NCBI GenBank assembly: GCA_964458605.1
Contig: CAYWLS010000039.1
Location: 1 to 23,841 of the forward strand
Direction of reading: 5' to 3'
Source of the DNA: JBBSNV01 sp964458605
Lineage (GTDB): Bacteria > Pseudomonadota > Alphaproteobacteria > Reyranellales > JAQSWP01
DNA length: 23,841 nt
Each line of letters begins with the position of its first letter. The first letter of the stretch is position 1. Of this stretch, positions 16,142 to 23,201 are shown in pieces. The position numbers and the translations under genes were made by a program. The notes beneath the pieces are model-generated. The model did not search any database and was not told the origin of the DNA. It saw only the letters and a program-made list of their open reading frames with translations.

Positions 16142-17362
16142 TCAGGCCGCGTCCAGCCCATAGGCTGTGTGCAGCGCGCGCACGGCCAGTTCGGTGTATT
16201 CCGCTGCGATCAGCACGCTGATCTTGATCTCGGAGGTGGAGATCACCTCGATGTTGATGCCCTTCTCGGCCAGGGTGCTGAACATGCGCAGCGCCACGCC
16301 GGCATGGCTGCGCATGCCGACGCCGATCACCGAGATCTTCACCACGTCCTTGTCGGACTTGAGCTGGGCGTAGCCCAGAGTGCCGCGCGCGCCTTCCAGC
16401 ACCCTGACGGCCCGGTCGAGATCGACCGCCGGCACGGTAAAGGTCAGGTCGGTCGACTTGCCGTCCAGCGACACGTTCTGCACGATCATGTCGACATTGA
16501 TGTTGGCGTCGGCCAGCGGGCCGAAGATGGAAGCGGCGATGCCCGGCTTGTCCGGGACATGGGCCAGGGTGACCTTGGCCTCGTCCCGCGAATAGGCGAT
16601 GCCGCTGACGATTGCCTGTTCCACGATCTCTTCCTCATCGACAACCAGCGTTCCGGGAGCGTCGCTGAAGGAGGAGCGCACCTGCACGCGAACGCGATGG
16701 TTCATCGCCAGTTCCACCGAGCGGGTCTGCAGCACCTTGGCGCCCAGCGACGCCATCTCCAGCATCTCTTCGTAGGTGATCTTATCGAGCTTGCGGGCCT
16801 TGGCAACGATGCGCGGATCGGTGGTGTAGACGCCGTCGACATCGGTGTAGATGTCGCAGCGATCCGCCCCCAGCGCCGCCGCCAGGGCTACCGCCGAAGT
16901 GTCCGAGCCGCCGCGGCCCAGCGTGGTGATCCGGCCCTCCGGCGAGACGCCCTGGAAACCGGGCACCACCGCCACCTCGCCGCGGGCGAAGCCGTCCTCG
17001 ATGCCGGCGGTGTCGATGGCGGCGATGCGCGCCTTGGCATAGGCGGCGTCGGTGCGGACCGGAAGCTGCCAGCCGGTCCAGGAACGGGCCTTCAAGCCCA
17101 GCTCCTGCAGCGCCAGCGCCAGCAAGCCGATGGTGACCTGCTCGCCGGTGGAGACCACCACGTCGTATTCGCGCGGGTCGTAGAGCGGGCTGACGGCGCG
17201 CACCCAATCGACCAGTTGGTTGGTGACGCCGGACATGGCCGACAGCACCACCGCGACCTCGTTGCCGCGATCGAATTCGGCTTTGACCTGGCGCGCGACG
17301 TTCTTGATGCGGTCGATATCCGCCACCGAAGTGCCGCCGAACTTCTGCACGATACGCGCCAT
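16142..17362 (-). CDS. lysC: Aspartate kinase
   Basis: Phosphorylates aspartate, the first step to lysine, threonine, methionine and diaminopimelate. From ATG 17362 it has 406 residues, the usual size for the monofunctional enzyme. The amino-acid-kinase domain opens with KFGGTSV (7-13), continues with VVLSAMSGVTNQL, VVSTGEQ, TTLGRGGSDTSAVALAAAL and the YTDVDGVYTTDPR loop. Two ACT domains follow (about 265-400: VTLAHVPDKPGIAASIFGPLADANINVDMI and KISVIGVGMRSHAGVALRMF), the site of feedback inhibition by lysine and/or threonine. AAGGCGG sits just upstream of the start. First gene of a minus-strand lysC, NMO, ptsP set; divergent from ubiG. Confidence 0.97.
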   Translation of the reverse strand: MARIVQKFGGTSVADIDRIKNVARQVKAEFDRGNEVAVVLSAMSGVTNQLVDWVRAVSPLYDPREYDVVVSTGEQVTIGLLALALQELGLKARSWTGWQLPVRTDAAYAKARIAAIDTAGIEDGFARGEVAVVPGFQGVSPEGRITTLGRGGSDTSAVALAAALGADRCDIYTDVDGVYTTDPRIVAKARKLDKITYEEMLEMASLGAKVLQTRSVELAMNHRVRVQVRSSFSDAPGTLVVDEEEIVEQAIVSGIAYSRDEAKVTLAHVPDKPGIAASIFGPLADANINVDMIVQNVSLDGKSTDLTFTVPAVDLDRAVRVLEGARGTLGYAQLKSDKDVVKISVIGVGMRSHAGVALRMFSTLAEKGINIEVISTSEIKISVLIAAEYTELAVRALHTAYGLDAA

Positions 17363-17427
17363 GGCCGCCTTGCCGTTCCCCACCGGCCGCAACCCCTTCG
17401 GCTTGCGGCGATTTTTCCCTTAAAGCC

Positions 17428-17458
17428 TTGCCGCGGGCCGGCAAAAGGCGCGTATAAA
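17428..17458 (+). promoter_or_regulatory. Candidate ubiG promoter
   Basis: TTGCCG (17428-17433) and TATAAA (17453-17458) with a 19-base spacer, a little long. The -10 stands out in a GC-rich 179-base divergent region between lysC and ubiG. It predicts a leader of about 77 bases. A lysC promoter on the other strand is not clear. Confidence 0.35.
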
Positions 17459-17541
17459 TACCGGCTGCCTATCGATGAAGCAAGCGGCCAAAAGCCTTAT
17501 ATTTGGCGCGGTTTGCCGGAAAAAACGACGGGAGAACGGCC

Positions 17542-18390
17542 ATGGGCGCAGGCCCGGCGCACAGCAAGGACGGGGGGCCCGGTCCGGCCATTGCCGGGCA
17601 GGCCGGCGCCGGACCCGCCAGCACGGTCGACGCCCAGGAGGTCGCCCGCTTCGCCGCCATGGCCGAGCAGTGGTGGGATCCCAGGGGCAAGTTCCGGCCG
17701 CTGCACGAACTCAACCCCACCCGCGTGCGCTATATCCGCGACCGCGCCACAGCTCATTTCAAGGCCCATTTCGGGGCTCATTCCGGCGGCGGCGCCGATA
17801 GCACGGCCGACGCGGCAGGCGGCGGCACGCTCAAGCCGCTGGCGGGCCTGCGGGTCCTGGATATCGGCTGCGGCGGGGGGCTGCTGTGCGAGCCGCTGGC
17901 GCGGCTGGGCGCCCAGGTGACCGGCATCGACGCGGCCGACAGGAACATCGAGATCGCCCGGTTGCATGCCGGCCAGGCCGGGCTGGACATCGATTACCGC
18001 GTCCAGACGGCCGAGGACCTGGTCGGCCGGGAAAGCTTCGACATCGTGCTGTCGATGGAGGTGGTGGAACATGTCGCCGATCCGGCGCTGTTCCTGAAGA
18101 GCTGTGCTGCGCTGGTGCGGCCGGGCGGCATGCTGGTGGCGGCGACCTTGAACCGCACCGCCCGCTCCTATGCGCTGGCCATCGTCGGCGTCGAATATGT
18201 GCTGCGCTGGCTGCCGCGCGGCACCCACGACTGGAAGAAATTCCTGCGCCCCAGCGAACTGGCGCGCGGCCTGCGCAACGGCGGGCTCGCGGTGCGCGAG
18301 ATCGTCGGGGTGAGCTTCAATCCGATCAACCGCTCCTGGTCGCTGAGCGGCGACCTGGCGGTGAACTACATGGTGATGGCGGAGAAGTGA
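17542..18390 (+). CDS. ubiG: Ubiquinone biosynthesis O-methyltransferase UbiG
   Basis: SAM-dependent enzyme catalysing both O-methylations of the ubiquinone ring. From ATG 17542 (GGAG seven bases upstream) the protein has 282 residues against about 240 in E. coli. The extra length is a Gly/Ala-rich head (1-30) and an insert (about 78-97, SGGGADSTADAAGGG) before the Rossmann fold. Family signatures: EVARFAAMAEQWWDPRGKFRPLHELNPTR (as two blocks), LDIGCGGGLLCEPLARLG, SMEVVEHVADP, LVAATLNRTARS and HDWKKFLRPSEL. The lysC/ubiG divergent pair is common in alphaproteobacteria. An in-frame TTG at 17503 is an unlikely start. Downstream lies an AT-richer islet; I see no clear terminator. Confidence 0.96.
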   Translation: MGAGPAHSKDGGPGPAIAGQAGAGPASTVDAQEVARFAAMAEQWWDPRGKFRPLHELNPTRVRYIRDRATAHFKAHFGAHSGGGADSTADAAGGGTLKPLAGLRVLDIGCGGGLLCEPLARLGAQVTGIDAADRNIEIARLHAGQAGLDIDYRVQTAEDLVGRESFDIVLSMEVVEHVADPALFLKSCAALVRPGGMLVAATLNRTARSYALAIVGVEYVLRWLPRGTHDWKKFLRPSELARGLRNGGLAVREIVGVSFNPINRSWSLSGDLAVNYMVMAEK

Positions 18391-18464
18391 ATTATTGCTT
18401 CTTTTATGGGCGCCTCGGCTCGTCACCGTTGGGTGGCACTTCTATAGCATTCTCTTATTGCGGC

Positions 18465-18806
18465 TTAGTCTTCGTCAGAGTAGCGAAAGCAAACCAAGCC
18501 CGGTTCTTTCTCAAGAAATCCGAATAGCAAATCGGCATCCTTCGTCGACACTAGCTCAACATCATGTAACACAACGCTATACCGAGTACCTTCCGTCTCA
18601 CTAACCTGCGGCGCACGCACGTCTGTCACCTGCAATGTTCCGGTGAACCCATCAATTTTCATGGGTAAATGATGAGTTTGAAGAATATCGATATCCTCTC
18701 CGACAGACGGCAATCTGTTGACTTGAATATGTCCATATACAAAGCCAAACGCACCTTCCAAATCCGATTTCTCGGCATAGACGCTGAAGTCAATCCACAA
18801 CTTCAT
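18465..18806 (-). CDS. Hypothetical 113-residue protein in AT-rich islet
   Basis: Unrecognised soluble protein, acidic overall, no signal peptide or membrane helix. It starts MKLWIDFSVYAEKSDLEGAF, has beta-rich segments around VYGHIQVNRLPSVGEDIDIL and FTGTLQVTDVRAP, then YSVVLHDVELVSTKDADLLF, and ends CFRYSDED. The ATG at 18806 is two bases after the stop of the truncated upstream frame, as in a translationally coupled pair. Base composition and codon use set it apart from the flanking genes. A small acidic gene behind a larger partner could be an immunity protein, but nothing in the sequence proves that. Confidence 0.55.
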   Translation of the reverse strand: MKLWIDFSVYAEKSDLEGAFGFVYGHIQVNRLPSVGEDIDILQTHHLPMKIDGFTGTLQVTDVRAPQVSETEGTRYSVVLHDVELVSTKDADLLFGFLEKEPGLVCFRYSDED

Positions 18807-18808
18807 TT

Positions 18809-18964
18809 CTACGGCCTATCCAACGGAGCTGTGGGCACGATAACGGCAGTCTCTATCTTTTCCTGGGTCATATCACGGCCTAGTTTTTCACCAAGCGCGA
18901 CAAGTATTGTGTCCAGCCGGCCGTTCAGAATTATTGAAGTGCCCCAGCCCTCATATGGTTGTAC
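18809..18964 (-). pseudogene. Tail of a broken gene, unknown family
   Basis: An open stretch of 51 codons ending in TAG two bases before the intact small gene. It begins right after a stop codon (TAG, 18967-18965) and has no ATG, GTG or TTG near its front, so it reads as a C-terminal remnant. Content: YEGWGTSIILNGRLDT, then VALGEKLGRDMTQEKIE and IVPTAPLDRP, which looks like real protein sequence. Between it and the DUF1178 stop, 19033-18965 shows no open frame that clearly continues it. A first ATG occurs only inside, at the Met of GRDMTQE. Confidence 0.4.
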
Positions 18965-19033
18965 CTAAAATTAAATAGTGCCCATCATGAGTGTCCAGTA
19001 GCCGGACCAGGCTGGAAATCTGCAAATGACAAA

Positions 19034-19516
19034 TCAATTTGTTCTCGGCAGCCAGGGCACGCGGCCGAACTCGATGCCTTCTTCCTTGAGCGCCTCGGCC
19101 TCGGCTTCGGTCGATTCGCCGTAGATGCCGCGCTTCTCGGTCTCGCCGTAATGGATCTTGCGCGCCTCTTCGGCGAAGCTGTCGCCGACATAGTCGCAAT
19201 TGGCCTCGACCTGCTTGCGCAGTTCGGTCAGCACCTGGCGCACTTCCGCCGACATCACGTTGGTGGCGGCGTTGCCGGCATCGGCACCCTGTGGTGCCAT
19301 GGTCTCGGCTGCCTGCGCCGCCGCTCCCTGCGCCATGGCGCGCTTCTTGCCGCCCTTTGAAATCCGGGGCGCCATGATCGCCTTGCGCACCTTGGTGCTG
19401 CCGCATTGCGGACAGGCGACGATGCCGCGCCGGGCCTGGCGGTCGAAGGCGTCGCTGCTGGGGAACCAGGCCTCGAAGCCATGGTCCTTGGCGCAAAGCA
19501 GGGAATAGAGAATCAT
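19034..19516 (-). CDS. DUF1178 family protein
   Basis: A 160-residue protein of unknown function. It opens MILYSLLCAKDHGFEAWFPSS, followed by a zinc-ribbon-like CPQCGS around residue 35, a Lys/Ala-rich middle that varies in the family, and a conserved C-terminal half (EANCDYVGDSFAEEARKIHYGE, then KRGIYGESTEAEAEAL and a GRVPWLPRTN end). The combination identifies DUF1178, which is commonly found near the nit/grxC genes in alphaproteobacteria. ATG 19516 matches the family start, though no Shine-Dalgarno is seen. It is divergent from the small methyltransferase across 72 bases. Confidence 0.9.
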   Translation of the reverse strand: MILYSLLCAKDHGFEAWFPSSDAFDRQARRGIVACPQCGSTKVRKAIMAPRISKGGKKRAMAQGAAAQAAETMAPQGADAGNAATNVMSAEVRQVLTELRKQVEANCDYVGDSFAEEARKIHYGETEKRGIYGESTEAEAEALKEEGIEFGRVPWLPRTN

Positions 19517-19588
19517 CGGGCGGGTCGGATGCTCATGTTCGAGTAGGATATTTGCGGGCAAAACCGTCCTGTTTCAAGGCCCCATCGC

Positions 19589-20095
19589 ATGCACGACACC
19601 GCCCATCCCTCGCCCTGGATCGAACGCCATCTGGGCCTGGCCCGCCAAGGCGGAAACGCGCTGGACCTGGCGGCGGGCGGCGGCCGCCACGCCAGGCTGC
19701 TGGCCGAAAGAGGCTTTGCCGTCGCGGCGCTGGACCGCGACATTTCCCGCGTGGCGGGATTGCCGGGCATCGAGGCGATCCAGGCCGATCTGGAGGATGG
19801 CTCGCCCTGGCCGCTGGCTGGACGGCGCTTCGACCTGATCGTGGTCGTCAACTATCTGCACCGCCCCCTGTTCCCGGCCATTGCCGCCGCGCTGGCGCCC
19901 GGCGGGGTGCTGCTCTACGAGACCTTCGCCATCGGCAACGAGAAATACGGCAGGCCGTCCAACCCGGACTTCCTGCTCAGGGACGGCGAACTGCTCGATC
20001 TGGCGCGCCACCATGGCTGGCGCGTGATCGCCTACGAGGCAACGGACGATGGCAGGGCGGTGAAGCAGCGCATCGCCGCGCAGCGGCGCACATGA
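19589..20095 (+). CDS. Class I SAM-dependent methyltransferase, small
   Basis: A 168-residue Rossmann-fold methyltransferase. Motif I is ALDLAAGGGRHARLLAERGF (about 24-43), followed by the acidic ribose-binding end AALDRD, motif at IQADLEDG, and motif IV-like FDLIVVVNYLHRPLF. APGGVLLYETFAIGNEKYG is a late motif close to the TehB/UbiE-type group. The substrate is unknown. ATG 19589 has AAGG about ten bases upstream. The gene is convergent with the nit hydrolase, 42 bases apart. Confidence 0.88.
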   Translation: MHDTAHPSPWIERHLGLARQGGNALDLAAGGGRHARLLAERGFAVAALDRDISRVAGLPGIEAIQADLEDGSPWPLAGRRFDLIVVVNYLHRPLFPAIAAALAPGGVLLYETFAIGNEKYGRPSNPDFLLRDGELLDLARHHGWRVIAYEATDDGRAVKQRIAAQRRT

Positions 20096-20098
20096 CAA

Positions 20099-20113
20099 CG
20101 CCGCACAGCGGCG
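20099..20113. terminator. Short hairpin between convergent genes
   Basis: CGCCGC and GCGGCG form a six-pair stem with an ACA loop in the 42-base gap between the methyltransferase and nit stops. No U-run on either side, so only a weak bidirectional terminator candidate. Confidence 0.25.
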
Positions 20114-20137
20114 CTGCGTAACACGCGGCCGGAGGAC

Positions 20138-21019
20138 CTAGCCGGCGTCGGCCAGCAGGCCCTCGACCGGGAGATCGCCCGCGGGCTCGATGAAGTCGCG
20201 GTCGTGCTTCAGCGAGGGCACCATCGAGCGCGCCTCGGCGACCTTGGCCATGTCGATCTCGGCGGTCACGAAACCCGGCTCGGTGCCGGCATCGGCCAGC
20301 ACCTCGCCCCACGGCGCCACCACCAATGAGTGGCCATAGGTCTTGCGCCCGTTGGCGTGCTCGCCGCATTGCGCCGGCGCCAGCACGTAGCAGCCGGTCT
20401 CGATGGCGCGGGCGCGCTGCAGCACATGCCAGTGCGCCTGGCCGGTCTGGCGCGTGAAGGCGGCAGGGATGCTCAACATGGCGGCGCCCGACTGCGCCAG
20501 GCTGCGATAGAGATAGGGGAAGCGCAGGTCGTAGCAGATGGTCATGCCGAGCTGGCCCCAGGGGGTGGGCTGCACCACCGCGCGCTCGCCGGGTCGGAAG
20601 GTCGAGGATTCGCGATAGCTCTCGCCGCCCTTCAGATCGACGTCGAACATGTGGATCTTGTCGTAGCGCGCCTTCACCGCGCCGGCGGCGTCGATCAGGT
20701 AGGAACGGTTGGCGATGCGGTCGTTCTGCTCGCTCCAGCCGTCGGGCCGCACATGCAGCGAGCCGATCAGGAACCACACCTCGAGCTCGCGCGCCAGCGC
20801 GGCGAAGGCGTCGAGCGCAGGATGGCTGCGCTCGTCGAACGACTTGGCGATCAGGTTCTTGCGGCCCCAGTCCATCAGGCTGGTGTTCTCGGGCGTCAGG
20901 ATGAAGCCGGCGCCCTGGTCCCTGGCGTGGCGCGCCTGCTCGGCGACGAAGGCGATGTTGGCCGCCATGTCGGCGCCGGCATTGGGCTGGATCAGCCCGG
21001 CGATGAACTTGCTGCTCAT
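20138..21019 (-). CDS. Carbon-nitrogen hydrolase, Nit1-type (deaminated glutathione amidase)
   Basis: Nitrilase-superfamily amidase, 293 residues. The Glu-Lys-Cys triad is visible: E44 in LTPENTS, K121 in RYDKIHMFDVDL, C162 in MTICYDLRFPYLYR. The YDKIHMFDVD and GGESYRES pattern is typical of the Nit1/Nit2 branch, which hydrolyses deaminated glutathione, a side product of transaminases, or omega-amides. Being in one operon with a glutaredoxin supports the glutathione-repair reading, by inference. ATG 21019 has AAGGGA upstream and lies 32 bases after the grxC stop. The open frame runs on upstream through grxC in another frame, which is a shadow. Confidence 0.92.
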   Translation of the reverse strand: MSSKFIAGLIQPNAGADMAANIAFVAEQARHARDQGAGFILTPENTSLMDWGRKNLIAKSFDERSHPALDAFAALARELEVWFLIGSLHVRPDGWSEQNDRIANRSYLIDAAGAVKARYDKIHMFDVDLKGGESYRESSTFRPGERAVVQPTPWGQLGMTICYDLRFPYLYRSLAQSGAAMLSIPAAFTRQTGQAHWHVLQRARAIETGCYVLAPAQCGEHANGRKTYGHSLVVAPWGEVLADAGTEPGFVTAEIDMAKVAEARSMVPSLKHDRDFIEPAGDLPVEGLLADAG

Positions 21020-21051
21020 GATCGGTCCCTTTTTGCCTGGAGGGTTCGGCG

Positions 21052-21315
21052 TCAGCCCGCCACCTTGAGCAGCGGGTCGAGCTTGCCCGCGCGATCGAGC
21101 GCCATCAGATCGTCGCAGCCGCCGATATGCTGGCCGTCGATGAAGATCTGCGGCACGGTGTTGCGGCCACCCGAGCGCTGGCGCATCGCCTCGCGCTGGT
21201 CGGTGTCCATGAAGACATCGATCTCCTCGAACGCGACGCCCTTGTCCTCCAGCAACCCCTTGGCGCGGGCGCAATAGGGGCAGATCGGCGTGGTGTAGAT
21301 TTCGACCTTGCTCAT
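21052..21315 (-). CDS. grxC: Glutaredoxin 3 (GrxC)
   Basis: An 87-residue dithiol glutaredoxin that reduces disulfides with glutathione. The CPYC active site is at residues 12-15 (TTPICPYCARAKG). The cis-proline TVPQIFIDG and the glutathione-binding GGCDDL are present. It overlaps the comF stop by four bases (ATGA), so the two are translationally coupled, and it precedes the nit amidase. Size and motifs are ordinary for GrxC. Confidence 0.96.
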   Translation of the reverse strand: MSKVEIYTTPICPYCARAKGLLEDKGVAFEEIDVFMDTDQREAMRQRSGGRNTVPQIFIDGQHIGGCDDLMALDRAGKLDPLLKVAG

Positions 21316-22187
21316 GACCGCCTGTGTAAAGGATCTGGTTCACTATAACGCGCCCCTGGCACGTCGTCATCGACCGGAACTTCGTCAAGGGCGGCAAGGA
21401 GCCGGGGCTGGTCGAGCGCCGTGGCGTCGAGCGGTGCGGGATCGAGCCGGACCGGCCGCACCACGCGCGCCAGGGTCAGCACGTCGACCGCACCGGCGCC
21501 GGCCCGCAGCAGCGCCCCAACGCAGGCGCCGACCGTGGCGCCGGTGGTCAGCACGTCGTCGATCAGCAGCACCCGCCGGCCCCGCAGGGCCGCCTTGCGC
21601 CTGGGGTTGACGGCGATGGCGCCGGCCAGGTTGCGGCGGCGTTCGCGGGCGTTGAGCCCGGCCTGGGACGGCGTGGCGCGGCGGCGCAGCAGCAGGTCGA
21701 CCGCCACGGCCTTGCCGGCCCCTCGCCCGATCAGCAGGGCAAGCATGGCCGACTGGTTGTAGCGGCGGCGCAGCAGGCGGCGATAGTGCAGCGGCACCGG
21801 CGCGATCACGTCGGCCCCGGCCACCAGCTCCGACCCGGCGCGCGCCATCCAGGCGGCGAAGGCCGGCGCCGCCTGGGTGCGGTCGGCGTGCTTGAAGCCC
21901 AGGATCATCCGCCGCGAGGCCTCGTCGTAGCAGAACACCGAGCGCGCTTTGGCATAGCGCGGCGGCCGCGCCAGGCAGGCGGCGCAGACCAGATCGGCTT
22001 CGCCGGCGCCGACCGCAAGCGGCGTGCCGCAGCGCGAGCACAGCGGCGGCGCGATGAAACTCTGCGCCGCCCAGCAGGCCGGACACAGCGCCTGGCTGCG
22101 ATCGACCATCGTGGCGCAGGACAGGCAGAGCGGCGGCAGCACCACGTCGAGCAGACGACCGCCGATTTTGGCCAGGGCATCGCGCAT
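21312..22187 (-). CDS. comF: ComF family protein (phosphoribosyltransferase fold)
   Basis: ComF proteins couple a cysteine zinc-finger region to a phosphoribosyltransferase-like domain and are needed for DNA uptake in competent species; in others the role is unclear. The 291-residue protein has four CXXC pairs in the first 75 residues (21/24, 35/38, 50/53, 68/71), PVPLHYRRLLRRRYNQS, and the PRPP-binding loop VLLIDDVLTTGATV. The usual end, LTLARVVRP, is followed by about 45 extra residues rich in Leu, Asp and Pro (LDATALDQPRLLAALDEVPV), an unusual tail that carries the frame into the grxC start. First gene of comF-grxC-nit; divergent from the NDUFAF5-like gene. Confidence 0.92.
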   Translation of the reverse strand: MRDALAKIGGRLLDVVLPPLCLSCATMVDRSQALCPACWAAQSFIAPPLCSRCGTPLAVGAGEADLVCAACLARPPRYAKARSVFCYDEASRRMILGFKHADRTQAAPAFAAWMARAGSELVAGADVIAPVPLHYRRLLRRRYNQSAMLALLIGRGAGKAVAVDLLLRRRATPSQAGLNARERRRNLAGAIAVNPRRKAALRGRRVLLIDDVLTTGATVGACVGALLRAGAGAVDVLTLARVVRPVRLDPAPLDATALDQPRLLAALDEVPVDDDVPGARYSEPDPLHRRS

Positions 22188-22218
22188 GGCTGCGAGCGTC
22201 GAGCCGACGCCCGGTTCG

Positions 22219-22238
22219 TGTCAATGCCGTGCTACCTT
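22219..22238. promoter_or_regulatory. Divergent promoter elements, comF / NDUFAF5-like gene
   Basis: Only 56 bases lie between the two start codons. TTGACA, a perfect -35, is present on the minus strand (22224-22219) but with no good -10 for comF. On the plus strand TGCTACCTT resembles an extended -10 (TACCTT 22233-22238), five bases before ATG 22244, so that gene may be leaderless. Weak evidence. Confidence 0.3.
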
Positions 22239-22243
22239 GGCGC

Positions 22244-23170
22244 ATGGTCTCATCGCACGATGCCATCGAGGTGTTCGACCGCGCGCTGCTGCGCCGCCGG
22301 CGCGACCGTGCCGCGCCGGGATGGCCGCGCCACGACTTCCTCAAGCGTCATGCCGTCCAGGCGATCGCCGAGCGGCTGGCCGATGTGCGCCGGCCCTTCC
22401 CGCGCCTGCTCGACCTCGGCAGCCATGGCGGGGAGCTGGCGGCGGCACTGGCGGGACGGGCCGGCGGCGAGTTCTCGGTCAGCGCCGACCTGTCGGCCGC
22501 CCTGCTGGGCCGCGCCGCAGGACCGCGCGTGGTGGCCGACGAGGAGGCCCTGCCCTTCGCGCCGGCAAGCTTCGACCTGATCGCCAGCGCGCTCAGCCTG
22601 CATTGGGTCAACGACCTGCCCGGCGCACTGCTGCAAATCCGCCAGGCGCTGAAGCCGGACGGGCTGTTCATCGCCGCGCTGCTGGGCGGCGACACGCTGA
22701 CCGAGCTGCGGCAGGCGCTGCTGCAGGCCGAGAGCGAGATCGAGAACGGCGCCAGCCCGCGCGTCTCGCCATTCGCCGATCTGCGCGACGCGGCCGGCCT
22801 GCTGCAGCGCGCCGGCTTCACCATGCCGGTGGCCGATATCGAGAAGCTGACGGTGAGCTATGCCGATCCGTTGGCGCTGATGCGCGAACTGCGCGGCATG
22901 GGCGAGAGCAACGCGCTGCGGGCGCGCCGCCGCCAGCCGTTGCGCCGCGAGACCCTGTTGCGGGCGGCGCAGATCTATGCTCGGCGCTTCGCCACGCCGG
23001 ACGGACGGATCGAAGCCAGCTTCCAGATCGTTCACCTGCACGGCTGGTCCGCGCACCACTCGCAGCAGCAGCCGCTCAGGCCAGGCAGCGCGCAGCACCG
23101 GCTGGCCGAAGCGCTGGGCGAAGCCGAGCGGCCGGCGGGCGAAAAAGCCGCACCCAAGCGCCAGCCTTGA
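22244..23170 (+). CDS. NDUFAF5/BioC-like methyltransferase family protein
   Basis: A 308-residue SAM-dependent methyltransferase-fold protein. VFDRALLRRRRDRAA near the start, LLDLGSHGGELAAAL (a motif I with SHGG in place of CGxG), FDLIASALSLHWVNDLPGAL, LKPDGLFIAALLGGDTLTELR and the C-terminal HLHGWSAHHSQQQPLRPGSA are together the signature of the alphaproteobacterial homologues of NDUFAF5. The human protein hydroxylates an arginine of a complex I subunit during assembly. Whether the bacterial form does this is inference. The last 20 or so residues (GEAERPAGEKAAPKRQP) are a charged tail. ATG 22244 is my start; GTG 22229 is in frame. It is 31 bases upstream of the next plus-strand gene. Confidence 0.85.
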   Translation: MVSSHDAIEVFDRALLRRRRDRAAPGWPRHDFLKRHAVQAIAERLADVRRPFPRLLDLGSHGGELAAALAGRAGGEFSVSADLSAALLGRAAGPRVVADEEALPFAPASFDLIASALSLHWVNDLPGALLQIRQALKPDGLFIAALLGGDTLTELRQALLQAESEIENGASPRVSPFADLRDAAGLLQRAGFTMPVADIEKLTVSYADPLALMRELRGMGESNALRARRRQPLRRETLLRAAQIYARRFATPDGRIEASFQIVHLHGWSAHHSQQQPLRPGSAQHRLAEALGEAERPAGEKAAPKRQP

Positions 23171-23201
23171 AGGCACCGTGCGGCGGGGCATACTGAACGC
23201 A

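Larger units (their letters stand above)
18391..19033. other. AT-richer islet between ubiG and DUF1178
   Basis: Some 640 bases are visibly richer in A and T than both sides, with codon use unlike the neighbours (many ATA, TTA, AGA-type codons). It holds one intact unknown gene and the tail of another, both minus. No insertion-sequence ends, tRNA or target duplication were found at its edges. Probably horizontally acquired and partly decayed (inference). Confidence 0.55.

Noticed and set aside
18669..18968. Plus-strand 99-codon frame in the AT-rich islet
   Set aside because: Antisense to the two minus-strand frames, which are tightly coupled and read more like protein; no start signal seen.
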